Of a DNA stretch of 64,000 nt, positions 35,272 to 46,309 are shown one piece after another (within the stretch, counting starts at the first letter, position 1; the number at the start of each line of letters is the position of its first letter). The stretch comes from Malus domestica (Eukaryota; Streptophyta; Magnoliopsida; Rosales; Rosaceae). The notes beneath the pieces are model-generated. The model was not told the DNA's origin. It saw only the letters and a list, made by a program, of their open reading frames with translations, and ran no database searches. The stretch spans positions 29,098,501-29,162,500 of the forward strand of contig NC_091666.1 in the NCBI RefSeq assembly GCF_042453785.1, given 5' to 3'. The translations under genes and the position numbers were made by a program.

Positions 35272-37095
35272 ATGGCTAAACTACTCTCGGCTGTGAGAGC
35301 ACACCAAATGCATGGCAACAAAGTTTCACAACTCGCAAAAGGACTAATAGCTCCTAAGTATACAACTCTTGTCGATCCTCCACCTCCGGAGCTCAAACTA
35401 CCCACACATACTTTCTCCAGAGCCAATTTCAATTTCGACAATGGGAAACCCAATACAACATTCATAAATCCAATCCCGTTGATTGGCCTGATTGCCGGCT
35501 TGTTTAGTACCGGTAACCCCTGTGTTGATCTCTTTTTCAACGTGATCAAGCCGGAGAAAGCAAGTCCGGCTGAGGTGGAGGCTACCTGTATTTATTTGAA
35601 ACAACTGCTGCCGCTGGCCTGGTCGCACAATCCGGTAACCACTCTCAAACTCATCTGTAATCTACGAGGTGAAAAATCCTATTTGGAAGCATTTGACACG
35701 GCCGCGTATTGGCTCCACCACAACCACCCCAAGACCCTATTGCGCAGCATCCCTTCTATTGCTGTGTCGTTTGGGTGTTTTATTGATCCTGTCGATATTT
35801 TGTACTTCCTTCTAGAAGGCCCGGAGAGGAGGAGGGAAAATGAAGAAGAGACAGATGCTGGTAGCGGTAGTGCTCAACAGAAAACCCTAGCAGAAATGAC
35901 GAAGATGTTTACTGAGAGGTATGAGCGTGACCCTTATTACAAGTTGTTACACGATAGGGTTACAGATGTTTATGTGGAACAGTTGAACTTTGGTATGGAA
36001 ATATTGAAGCGAAAATTTAAGCAATCGGATATTGATGATGATGATCGGTACTCCTTGGCCTATGAGATAACTGACGCAGCTGGCTGTTGCACCATGGACA
36101 CCAAAACCATCAATGCCACTTTGATATGTGAAAGCATTGCGAGGAAGTTTTTTCCCCGAGAATCATATCCGGAATATCAAGGCATTGATGACACCCAATA
36201 CGCTAAAAAAATTGAAGGTCGACTCAGGAAGGAGGTTTTGGTGCCCTTGGAGAAGGCCGGCTATTGTGGACGCCCAAATAAGCAAGGAAATCCCTGCGAG
36301 ATTGAGACGTATCTGGAGGAGGTGAAAGCAGACAAGTCCAAGATTGACCCCGGTGCTTTGCTTCCACATCATATCATGGCCTTTGAGGATCATCCCAACG
36401 TTGGGGAAGTGGCTGAGCTTCAATGGAAAACAATGGTGGAGGGCATGAAAAAGAAAGGCAAGATGAACAATTGCTTGGCTGTATGTGACGACGGCAGAAT
36501 ACGCATACGGGGAAAGGCGAGGGAGGTCTCACTGGCTTTGGGACTTTTGGTGTCTGAATTGACCCAAGAGCCATGGAACGGAAAGGCGGTCAGTTGGCAC
36601 TCAACTCTACAACCGATACAAGGCCATGATCTTAAGTCCAAGTCCAAATTTGTGAGGAAGATGGACTTCGAGGGCTCAGATAAATACGATCTTGATATTG
36701 AGGAAGTGCTTGACTCGATTTTGGAACTGGCAGTGAATGAGAATTTGCAGCCAGAGCAGATGGTCAAGAAGGTGTTTGTGTTCAGCAAGCAACACTTTAG
36801 CCATGAGGCTTATTCCTTATGGGACGATGATTATAATGAAATAAAGAGGAAGTTTGAGGCAAAAGGGTACGGCGATGCGGTGCCACACATAGTGATTTGG
36901 TTTATGCCAGATCTTTACTTAGAATGGGAGAAGATAGAGATGCCGTGGACACAACCGGGGATGACAATGTTGAGTGGCTTCTCCGAAAATTTGCTCAAGT
37001 TGTTCTTAGAGAATGATGGGGAAATTGGCCCAGAGCATGTCATGGAAGCCGCCATCTCCGAAGAGAAGTATCAAAAGCTGGCTGTAGTGGACTAA
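35272..37095 (+). CDS. DUF2828 protein (TROVE/vWA-like), intact
   Basis: An intronless frame of 607 aa from ATG 35,272 (MAKLLSAVRAHQMHG). Family landmarks: PTTxF-like NTTFINPIPLIGLIAGLF; a middle region with DRVTDVYVEQL and QSDIDDDDRYSLAYEITDAA; and a vWA-like C-terminal third (NNCLAVCD, ALGLLVSELTQEPWNGK, KSKFVRKMDF, MVKKVFVFSKQHF, MEAAISEEKYQKLAVVD). DUF2828 proteins are found in plants and some large DNA viruses and resemble Ro60-type TROVE–vWA proteins; no function is established. The usual metal-binding CDVSGSM motif reads CDDGRIR here (residues 405–411), so the MIDAS serines are missing. A decayed paralog follows at 38.3–43.3 kb. Confidence 0.88.
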   Translation: MAKLLSAVRAHQMHGNKVSQLAKGLIAPKYTTLVDPPPPELKLPTHTFSRANFNFDNGKPNTTFINPIPLIGLIAGLFSTGNPCVDLFFNVIKPEKASPAEVEATCIYLKQLLPLAWSHNPVTTLKLICNLRGEKSYLEAFDTAAYWLHHNHPKTLLRSIPSIAVSFGCFIDPVDILYFLLEGPERRRENEEETDAGSGSAQQKTLAEMTKMFTERYERDPYYKLLHDRVTDVYVEQLNFGMEILKRKFKQSDIDDDDRYSLAYEITDAAGCCTMDTKTINATLICESIARKFFPRESYPEYQGIDDTQYAKKIEGRLRKEVLVPLEKAGYCGRPNKQGNPCEIETYLEEVKADKSKIDPGALLPHHIMAFEDHPNVGEVAELQWKTMVEGMKKKGKMNNCLAVCDDGRIRIRGKAREVSLALGLLVSELTQEPWNGKAVSWHSTLQPIQGHDLKSKSKFVRKMDFEGSDKYDLDIEEVLDSILELAVNENLQPEQMVKKVFVFSKQHFSHEAYSLWDDDYNEIKRKFEAKGYGDAVPHIVIWFMPDLYLEWEKIEMPWTQPGMTMLSGFSENLLKLFLENDGEIGPEHVMEAAISEEKYQKLAVVD

Positions 37096-37422
37096 TCTAC
37101 ATATATAGTTATGATGATCATCCGTCATCCATTTTAATTAGTTAGTTTTTTTTTTTTTGAGAATGGTATGAGGAGGCTTGATTTTATTTAGTTTTTAATT
37201 CATATTATCTATAGTTAACATGATGATTTAATGGTGGTAATATATTTTGCAGAGATGCTAAAAGCTGTGCAAATGCTCTAAGATCGCATGGTTATATGGT
37301 GATAAACATTGAAATTCTGCTGCTTCTTATATAGAACAAGCCGTACCCTCATTTACCTTTCATAAAATAGAAATTAAATATGTTATGCATCAGAGCAACT
37401 AACTTAAATCAGAAACCTGCAA

Positions 37423-37596
37423 GCCACTTAGTACTACGGTCTAGTAGTATTCCTCTTCGCTTGTAAGTGAGAGGTCTTAGGTTTGACTATCGTCAAAGGC
37501 AAATTTGAACCACATTATTTCTAGCCCATTGTGAGGCTAAGTCCACACCCCTCCCCAGTAGTGTAGATAATATCGTTTGTTAAAAAAAAAAAAAAA
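37423..37596 (+). mobile_element. tRNA-derived SINE with target duplication
   Basis: Contains the SINE A/B-box-like words (GTCTAGTAGTATTCC, AGGTTTGACT) and ends in a run of A. It is flanked by AAATCAGAAACCTGCAA (37,406–37,422) and AAATCAGAAACCTACAA (37,597–37,613), a 17-bp target duplication with one mismatch. Confidence 0.8.
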
Positions 37597-37613
37597 AAAT
37601 CAGAAACCTACAA

Positions 37614-38345
37614 TGATAGGATCAGAGATCAACATAATTGGAAAAGGAAATTACGGGAAAAGAAAATGCAAGAAAAGTAGAACAAACTAAAGTAAATTCA
37701 TATCATTTCATTCATAGTCCTCTTTACATCAGAAAAGGGGTTTAAATACATCCAAAGATAGTAGCGTTCTAGGTGTAGATGGGTCTAATAGTATTACATA
37801 TGTAACAGACCTAATGAATAGCAATAACAAGACGTAGTCCAATTAATCCTAACAGAACAGAAGTACAATAGCTTAGAGTTGAATCATACAACTATAAATA
37901 TAAACTTGACCTTAGTGAAATACCAAAACTTTTAGGTGGAATTTAGACCTCCCATTGTCTCCACCGTGCCCGTATATCACCACATGTCCTCAACCGAAAC
38001 TTTAACGTGAAATTGAAGAAAACCCCAGCAAAGTATTTCAAAACCTATCAGAAAGAGTGATTTCAGGTGATAACAAGTATTTAATTTCCTGGGTAAGTCG
38101 CCTGGCAAACACAATGCAACAAAAAATCTACCAAAAATGTAAAAAGCAATGAAGTTTTACAAACTTAAAAGTTACAACAGTGTCCGACAAGGGGTGAGCG
38201 GGCGAAAGTTTAAATCTTCACAGCGTTGCAAATTCTTCAATCAGACAAAACTTGAACCCGAATATCTGAAATAGAATCAGAAAGAGGGAGGAGAGAGGAG
38301 AAACTTTAAGCACGTTCATTGTTATCAAGAGGAAAACATTGAAAA
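37614..38345. other. intergenic between DUF2828 copies
   Basis: AT-rich, no coding domain. The last 60 bases resemble the 5' leader of the intact DUF2828 gene (GTTATCA…A…TTGAAAATGGC). Confidence 0.35.
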
Positions 38346-38597
38346 ATGGCAAAACTCCTGTCAATTTGGAGAGCACACAAGAGCCATGGAAACAAAATTT
38401 CACAACTCACAGACTTATGGCTTCTAATTATACAACTATTGTTGCTCCTTCGCCTCCCCGGACCGAATCAATCACACATAGATTGGCGGCTGCCAATTTC
38501 AATTTCAACAATGGGAGACCCAAGACAACATCCCCAAATCCGATCCCAATGATTGGCTTGATTACTGGCTTATTTAGCACCGGTAACCCCTGTGCTA

Positions 38598-39061
38598 TGT
38601 TGGGGTTTAAAAAGACTTTACTACTTTGGAGATGTTTATCTCACAAAAAAGAATGTAATGCAATGGAATTGATAGGCAAGAGAAAGAAAGAATACTCAAA
38701 GTATTACACAAATTTTTTTATTCTCACACAAACTTAGTACAAGAGGAAACACTCAAACATTCTCACACTTCTTCACTCTTTTTCTCACTACTTGCTCTCT
38801 TGGTTGTTACATCACATAGCTTAGCACCTCACCTATTTATAGGCAAGGTTTGCCAACTTTGGCATTGCTAGAACTTTCTAGCTAATGCTTAACAACCACA
38901 CATTTTTACAAGATTCTAGATCTTTCTACAAAAAGCCTTAGATATTTATGCATGCATTCCACACTTGAACTTTGCTAGAACTCTCTAGCATGTGCATGGA
39001 TCTTTCTTTGCGTATGGGCCGGATCAATTATCTTGGGCCAAGACAAGATTACAAATCAACA
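38598..39061 (-). repeat. Copia 3' LTR, 464 bp
   Basis: Begins TGTTGGGG and ends CAAATCAACA on the plus strand. Only copy in the window. Confidence 0.75.
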
Positions 39062-39100
39062 TGCTCCCTTAATCTTGTCTTGTGACACCGGTTTAGTTCC

Positions 39101-41973
39101 TCAGTCTGATAAAGTCTTCTTGTTTGAGTGGCTTAGTAAATATGTCCGCAATTTGGTCTTGAGACTTACGTATTCCACTTGCACATTCTTTCTTACAATA
39201 CACTCTCTTATGTAATGATAGCGGGTATATATGTGTTTGCTCCTGTTATGGAATACTAGATTCTTTGCTAGAGCTATAGCAGACTTGTTGTCAACATAGA
39301 TCTCTGTTGGCTCTTCTTGTGGCATGCTTAATTCTTTTAGCAAGTTTCTCAGCCAGATTGCATGACAGACACATGAGGTAGCAACTACATATTCAGCTTC
39401 GCAGGTAGAGAGAGTGACAATCGGTTGCTTCTTCGACATCCATGTGAATGCAGTGTCTCCTATGAAGAACAGAAATCCAATAGTGCTTTTTCTATCGTTG
39501 GAATCTCCTTTAAGATATCGAAGAATTCTTTTGGCGGTCTTCAAATGTGTAGTTGTGGGATTCTCCATGTAGTGACTGACTAATCTGACGGCATAGAGAA
39601 TATCTGGTTTTATGCAAGTCAAGTAGCACAAACTTCCAACTAGACTTTTGAAAAATGTTGAATCTACGCTTTCTCATTTGTCATGCTTGGTTAGTTTGAC
39701 TTCGCACTCAACTGGCATGCTTATGGGCTTACAGTCATCCATTTTGAACTTTTTTAGCATCTCCTTTGTGTAGCTTTCTTGGGAGATGAAAATGCCATCT
39801 TTGTTCTGCTTGACTTCAATGCCTAGGTAGTATGCCATCAACCCAATGTCCGTCATCTCGAATTCTTTGGTCATCACTCTCTTGAACTCTTCAAACATGT
39901 TTGGATTACTCCCAATGAAGATTAGATCATCCACATATAAGCACACAATCAAAATATCTCTATCTTTGACTTTGATGTAGAAAGCATGTTCGTGAGGGCA
40001 CTTGATGAAGCTGTTCTCTTGAAAGTACTTGTCGATGCGACTATTCCATGGTCATGACATTTGTTTTAATCCATAAAGGGCTTTTTTCAGCTTCAGAACT
40101 TTGGCTTTATGCCCTTTGATTTCATAGCCTGATGGTTGCTGAATGTAGACTTTTTCTTCAAAGACTCCATTTAGGAAAGCGGACTTCACATCCATTTGTT
40201 TGAATCTTCCATTTGTTTTGAGTTGCCAAAGAAATTAGTAATCGTATTGTTTCCAAACAAGCACGGGTGCAAATACCTCATCATAGTCGATTCCGGCTCT
40301 TTGACTATAGTCCTTCACCACTAATCTCGCCTTGTATTTTTCGACCTCTCCGTTGGCATTTTTCTTTGTCTTGTACACCTACTTGACTCTGATGGCTTTG
40401 TGTCATTTCGGAAGAATAACGTGTTCTCATGTATCATTCTTCTGGATTGCTTCAATCTCTTCATCCATTGCTTTCCTCCACTTAGTATCTTGCACTGCTT
40501 CTTGGAAGTCAACTAGTTCACAATCAGCAAAGAGACAGAAAAACGTAGGATTATCAAGTCTTTCAGCTACCTCATAGAGATCTTGTATACTTCTTGTGCG
40601 TGGTACTTCTCTTTCATTTAGGCTCCCACTTGACGATGCTGATGCTGGTGAATTACCATGATTGGTTGATATTGGTGAAGCAGGTAGACTAATGGATTCT
40701 TGTTGAACCTCTCTTTGCTTGCTCCATCATCCCTTGTTCATTCTCTTCTTCAAACTGAGGAAAGAAGATGAGATCACTTGCATAAGAGCCAAATCCCATT
40801 CTCCTTCTTCATCGAACATCACATCTCAACTGATCATAGTCTTCCCATTGTTCGGATTATACAGCTTATAACCTTTTGAATTTGAATCATATCTGATGAA
40901 GATGAACTTCTCACTTTTGTCGTTGAGTTTGGTTCTCCTCTCGTCTGGTACATGTACATGGGCTATGCTTCCAAAAACTCTTAGATGAGAGATACCTGGT
41001 TTTCTTCCACTTCATGCTTCTTGCGGAGTCTTTCCCCACACACTTCTTGTTGGAGACCGATTGGATAGGTAGACAGCACATGCTACAACTCCTTAGGCAA
41101 TCTCTTACTTTTGAGCATGCTTCGAGCCATGTCGAGGATAGTTTGATTTTTTCTTTCCGCGACACCATTTTGTTGAGGGGATCATGGAATTGTCAAAGGT
41201 CGACGAATTCCATTTGCTTCACAAAATGCTTGAAATTCCTTTGAAGTGAATTCTCCTCCTTGATTGGATCTCATGACTTTGATCTTGCAACCACTCTTTT
41301 TTTCTACAGTGACTTTGAACTTCTTGAATGCTCCAAATACCTCTGATTTTTGCTTCAAGAAATATACCCAGGTTTTCCTTGAAAAATCATCAATGAAGAG
41401 AAGGAAATAATTATTTTTACCCAAAGAGCTTGGTTTTATTGGACCGCACACATCGGTGTGAATAAGCTCGAGTGGATTTTGGGCTCTTGTGGTTGACTCC
41501 TTTGGAAAGCTTTTCCTGAATTGTTTCCCAAGTAAACATCATTCACAAGCTTGATCAGGGTGACTGATGCACGGTAAGCCTCTCACCATTTCCTTCTTGG
41601 ACAATAACTTCAGTCCCCCAAAATGAAGATGCCCAAAATGAAGATGCCAAAGGCAGGATATGTCTTTGTAACATATCTTGAGACATTTTGCAATATCGCT
41701 TTGAATGTTCATGGGAAACGTCCTATTCTTTGACATTTTTACCTTGGCAATTAATCTTCCTTTGTCATCTTTAAGAAAAAGGTTATAATTTTTCATATGA
41801 ACATCATAACCTTTTTCTAAGAGTTGACCCAAGCTCCAAATGTTGCTTTTCATATTGGGCACATAGTAGATATTTGAAATTATTTGGTGACCGCCGTTTT
41901 TCAGGGGAATAAGGATGTTACCTTTTCCTTTTACGGGTATTTTGGATTCGTCTCCAAAAGAAACGGGTATTTT
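39101..41973 (-). pseudogene. Copia pol remnant
   Basis: RNase H: LSTCEAEYVVATSC and IYVDNKSAIALAKN (39,101–39,631). RT: CLYVDDLIFIGSN with YVDD (39,674–39,952). Integrase core: LLFIDDFSRKTWVYFLKQKS and SNQGGEFTSKEFQ (41,182–41,451). GAG-pre-integrase: LWHLHFGHLHFGGLKLLSK (41,539–42,000). Stops and frame changes separate the parts. Confidence 0.9.
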
Positions 41974-43323
41974 CAAAGCCATTAAGCCCGAGAAAGTCAG
42001 CCCGGCTGAAGTGGAGGCTACCCGTATGTATCTGAAGCAGCTGCAGCCTGCTGCCGCTCGCCTGGTCCCACAATCCCTAACCACCCTCACGCTCATTTGT
42101 AACCTAATAGGTGAAAATTCTATTAGGAAGCATTTGAATGGCGGCGTACTGGCTCCACTACAACCACCCCAAGACCCTATTGTGCACCATCCCTTCTATT
42201 GCCGTGTCGTTTGGGTGTTTTACTGACCCTGCAGAGATTTTGTACTTCCGTCTAGAAGGGCTAGCGAGGAGGAGAGGGATAAAGAAGAGATTGCTGCTGG
42301 TAGTGGTATTTCTCAAGAGAAAAGCCTAGCAGAAATAACCACTATGGCTATTGAGAGGTATGAGCGTGGCCCGAACTATAAGTTGTTACGCGACAGGGTT
42401 ACGGATGTTTATGTGGAACGCTTGAAGTCTGATATTAAAATATTAAAGCAAAAATTGATGCAATCCGATATTGATGATGATGATCGGTGCTGCTTGGGTT
42501 TTGAGATAACTGACGCTGCATGGAATTGCTTTACCGCAAACTCCATGAACGCCCACATCATCAGTGCCACTTTGGTTCCATATACCAGATCATTGCCTTT
42601 GCGGATCATCCCAATGTTGGGGAATTGGCGGAGCTTCAGTGGAAGACAATGATGGAGGACATGAAAAAGTAAGGTAAGCTGAAACACTGTCTGGCTGTGT
42701 GTGACGACGGTAATAGATATTAGATACTTGGAGGAATATGACAACGGAGGTCTCGCTGGCTTTAGGACTTTTGGTGTCCGAATTGAATGAAGGGCCGTGT
42801 AAAGGAAAGGTGATCAATTACACTTAGTACTCGTCTCAGATACATTTGGTACAAGGCTATGATCTTAAGTCCAAGTGTGAGTTTGTGAGGAAGATGAACT
42901 TTCGAGGCACAGACTGCTGCTTTCTTAATTCTATGAAGGTGTTTGATTCAATTCTGGAAGTAGCCGTGAACGAGAATTTGGAGTTAGAGCAGATGATTAA
43001 GAAGGTTTTTGTTTTCAGTCGCCAAGACTTTTGCCATGAGGATAATCTGGAGATTGGTTGTGAGGAAACAAAGAGGAAGTTTGAGGAGAAAGGGTATGGC
43101 GGTGTGATGCCACACTTGGTGCTTTGGTGTATATGTCAGGGCTTGATTTCGAATGGGAGAAATTTAGGATGCCTTGTATGCAACTGGGGTAAACTATATT
43201 GAGTGGCTTCTCCAATAATTTGCTCAAGTCGTTCTTGGACAATGGTGAGGAAATTGATGAAGAGCATGTCATGGAAGCCGTCATCTCTGAAGAAGAATAC
43301 CACAAGCTGGCTGTGGTGGATTG

Positions 43324-43846
43324 ATCTACAAATATGTGATGATCATATTCATTATTCCTGATTATTAAGGCTTAATTTATAGTTAGCGGTGTCAAATTCT
43401 CCTTTTTACTGCTTTTATTTCATTTTATCTAATGCTAGTATATATATATATTTTTCAGTTAGTAGATCCTCCTGGAAAATAATACAGGCTGTTTGCTTTG
43501 ATGTTTCGTTCCTACTTACGTGTGTAAACATTGAAATTCCGCTGCTTAATTTCTTATTAGTTTTAATTGCAGATCCAAGGTTTCACCTCAAACTGCCGTG
43601 TTTGATGACTAATTATGTTCAAGGACAATGATACAGGTTGACTTAATTGATTTGTCTAGTGTATATACATTTTTCTTTTGTTGAATAGAGAATGATGAAG
43701 ACGAAACAATAACAATTGACAAGCAAAACCGAACCAACTAACCAGATTTGCTTCGGTTCGGTTTGACAGTTTCGGTTCGGTTTTTTTCGGCCTCGGTCAG
43801 GTTCGATTCTCGGTTTGTTTCGGTTTTTTGAACCCATCCCTATCAA
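43324..43846. other. DUF2828 pseudogene downstream region with local duplication
   Basis: About 43,590–43,720 (GCCGTGTTTGATGACTAATT, then TTTGTCTAGTGTATATACAT) is repeated at about 44,140–44,275. Between 43,727 and 43,830 a short block is rich in CGGTTCGGTTT words, a low-complexity insertion. Confidence 0.6.
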
Positions 43847-44115
43847 TATGTAGTTTTTTCGACGGACGGACGGCCACGATCTATTTGTGCAGTTTTGCAC
43901 ACGGTGAGAGATCTCTCAACTATGATAAATAAATTTGTTTGTTTATTACTGAGATAATCTATAGCCGACCCCACTTAGTGGGAAAAGGCTTTGTTGTTGT
44001 TGTTGTTGTATTACTGAGATAATCTGAATTAGCTACTTGAAAGGTGACCCTAAGCCCATTTTCCTTTAGACTTGGAGAGTACGCAAGGGTTATATATATG
44101 CAGCCTCAGCTAAAG
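43847..44115 (+). repeat. second copy of the DUF2828 upstream block
   Basis: Near-identical to 34,183–34,395, apart from a 50-bp SINE fragment at 43,961. No DUF2828 gene follows it, so it marks a third, gene-less duplication unit. Confidence 0.85.
43961..44010 (+). mobile_element. 5'-truncated Au-type SINE, 50 bp
   Basis: CCGACCCCACTTAGTGGGAA followed by AAGGCTTTG and (TTG)n is the 3' end of the plant Au SINE. TTACTGAGATAATCT flanks it on both sides (43,946–43,960 and 44,011–44,025). The paralogous block at 34,2xx has this sequence once, without the insert. Confidence 0.88.
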
Positions 44116-44537
44116 GGATTTGTTTGTTTATTACTGCCGTGCCGTGTTTGATGACTAATTATGTTCCGAGCACAATGATATAGGTTGACTTAGTTGATTT
44201 GTCTAGTGTATATACATTTTTCTTTTGTTGAATAGAGCATGAAGAAGACGAAACAATGACAATTGACAAGCAAATATAAAAAAGAGAAGGAACTTTCTGG
44301 AGAAGAAATGAGTTCTTGTATTATACAATTCATGACAGGAGGCTAATTTCTTACCCGCTTTAATCAAACAATATTAATTCCTAGACTTGAAGTTCAAGTT
44401 CGTGACATCATAGGTTATTTGACTTGAGGACATCAAAATTAACAACAGATTTCTCGAATAATTTACAAGTTCTGAACCATTTCGATTGAATTTTTGTAAC
44501 CTGCTGACGAGGCATGTTTATTGGGCAACATAGCTTG

Positions 44538-46266
44538 TCAAGGATATGCAGGTCGAGCAGCTAGAAATAGTGGAACTTTCTTGGCAACTGTAAGGCCAGC
44601 AGCCTCTTCCATGTCCACGTCTTCTCTTCTCATCCTGTGAGGCAGTTCCCAGTCGAAACAATAAAGCAGATTGGCGAGCGCAAGCTCAATCAGCTTTGCA
44701 GCAAAGTTCATACCAGGACAACCCCTTCTCCCAGCGCCAAATGGTAAAAGTTCAAAATGGTTTCCTTTGTAGTCAACTGAGCTGTCCATGAATCTCTCAG
44801 GTAAGAATTCTTTCGGGTTTTCCCAACATTTCGGGTCACTTCCTATCATTTTTGCAAGCACAAACACCATTGTATTGGCAGGAATTTCGTACCCTTCGAT
44901 TGTGCAGCTCTCTAAGGTTTCTCTTGGAAGCAGTAATGGCGCAGGTGGATGTAGTCTAAAACTCTCCTTCAAGACCAACTTTAGATACACGAGTTCGGAC
45001 AGATCAGTTTCTTCCACCTTCCGTCTTCCCTTCAAAACTTCTCTCACCTCGTCTTGTGCTTTCCTCAATATGCGGGGATTCCTAATCAATTCAGCCATTG
45101 TCCATACCAGTGTGGCTGAGGTAGTATCAGTCCCTGCAATAAACATGTCCTGCAAGAAAAGATTTCACAATAAAACCATACGACGAAGTCTTAAATTCAA
45201 ATTGTTAAACAACTATTGGACTCCAAAAGCTTAATTTGTTCGGAAATGAGCTAACAATGTATATTAAGCCAACACAATATCGTTGAAGTAATCGAAAAAA
45301 GAAAAAAAAATCATAATAACAATTCAGTAACATATGTTCAAATGCAAGAAGAAAGAAAATGCAACATACGGTTAGAACACCCTTAATTTGGTCATTAGTG
45401 AGGGCGATTGTTTGACTTGGATCATTCTGAACTCGAAGGAGTACATCAACAAGATCTTCATGCTCCGGTTTAGGCCTTTTCGGATCAAGGTGTTCCTCAA
45501 TCACTCTGTCGTAGAGATTGTCCAAGCCTTTAAAACACTTCTCTAACTTTTGATCAAGGCCATTGAACTTGTTTAGCCAACTTATCCAAGGTAGGAAGTC
45601 CGACACGCAATATCCTCCCAACAGGGTCCTTGTCTCTTCAAGCAACTCATGAATCCTGCTCTTTCCAACCTCTCCTCCATCATCATACTTTTTACCAAAC
45701 GCCGAACGACTCACAACATTATTTGCCAAGAAAAGTGTGAGTTCACTGATATTGACCGGACCCTTAGAATGCGCAATAGATTCGAGCATAAGTCCGACCT
45801 CTTCATCCCTCACAGACTGAAACATTTGGACCCTCTTTGCACTAAGCAGTTCGAAGATCACAATCTTTCTAACCTCCCTCCAATAATCCCCATAGGGAGC
45901 AAATGTCAGATTAACACAATCATAACTAAGCTTCTTTGGAATATACAAGGCCGGCCTACCTGAAAAAATGAGGTCATGAGTTTTGAAGATCTCTCTTGCC
46001 ATATGAGATGAGGAGACCACTAGAGTGGATACTGAGCCTAGTTGTAAAAACATGAGATCTCCATATTTGGCGGCTAGGCGCTCGAGCACGTGGTGGGGTA
46101 AGCCGCCATCGGAGAGCTTGTGAAGGTTGCCAATGAGAGGCAGCCTCCTGGGACCAGGAGGCAGTCTCCTTGCTTGAGAAGCAGTACTTTTCTTTCTGTG
46201 TTTGATCAAGAGCAAGAAAATAATGGGTATGAGGAAAACAAAGAGTAGGAGGAGTTGAGAATCCAT
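44538..46266 (-). CDS. cytochrome P450, CYP71 family-like, intact
   Basis: Two exons, 45370–46266 and 44538–45149, with one phase-0 intron, give 502 aa. The N-terminal anchor (LLLLFVFLIPIIFLLLI) precedes the proline hinge LPPGPRRLPLIGNLHKL. I-helix AGTDTTSATLVW (304–315); K-helix E361–R364 in KESFRLHPP; PERF (416–419); heme loop PFGAGRRGCPG with Cys443. The single intron position, just before DMFIAGTDT, is typical of plant A-type P450s. CYP71 enzymes sit in the ER membrane and oxidise terpenoids, alkaloids, phenolics or other specialised metabolites with NADPH-P450 reductase. The substrate cannot be read from sequence. A closely similar broken copy lies at 47.6–50.1 kb. Confidence 0.95.
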
Positions 46267-46309
46267 GGCTAATTTCTGGCGATGGAAAGAGGGATACGAG
46301 TGATAAGTA

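Larger units (their letters stand above)
38598..41973 (-). mobile_element. Copia element, 5'-truncated, inside DUF2828 pseudogene
   Basis: Minus orientation. The 3' LTR (38,598–39,061, TG…CA) is next to a polypurine tract on the inverse strand (AAGGGAGCA). Leftward to rightward the inverse strand shows RNase H, RT, integrase and part of the GAG-pre-integrase region. The 5' LTR, gag and protease are missing: the sequence changes abruptly to DUF2828 at about 41,973. No target duplication can be shown. Confidence 0.88.
38346..43323 (+). pseudogene. DUF2828 paralog, decayed and split by Copia
   Basis: Starts MAKLLSIWRAHKSHGNKISQL at 38,346, shifts frame, then matches the intact paralog up to GLFSTGNPC at 38,594. 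Copia sequence fills 38,598 to about 41,973. Homology resumes with AIKPEKVSPAEVEATRMYLK and continues in several frames. The central part (from about residue 285 to 355 of the paralog) is deleted. The C-terminal part includes KVFDSILEVAVNENLELEQM and ends HKLAVVD with TGA at 43,321–43,323. Many frameshifts; not functional. Confidence 0.9.
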
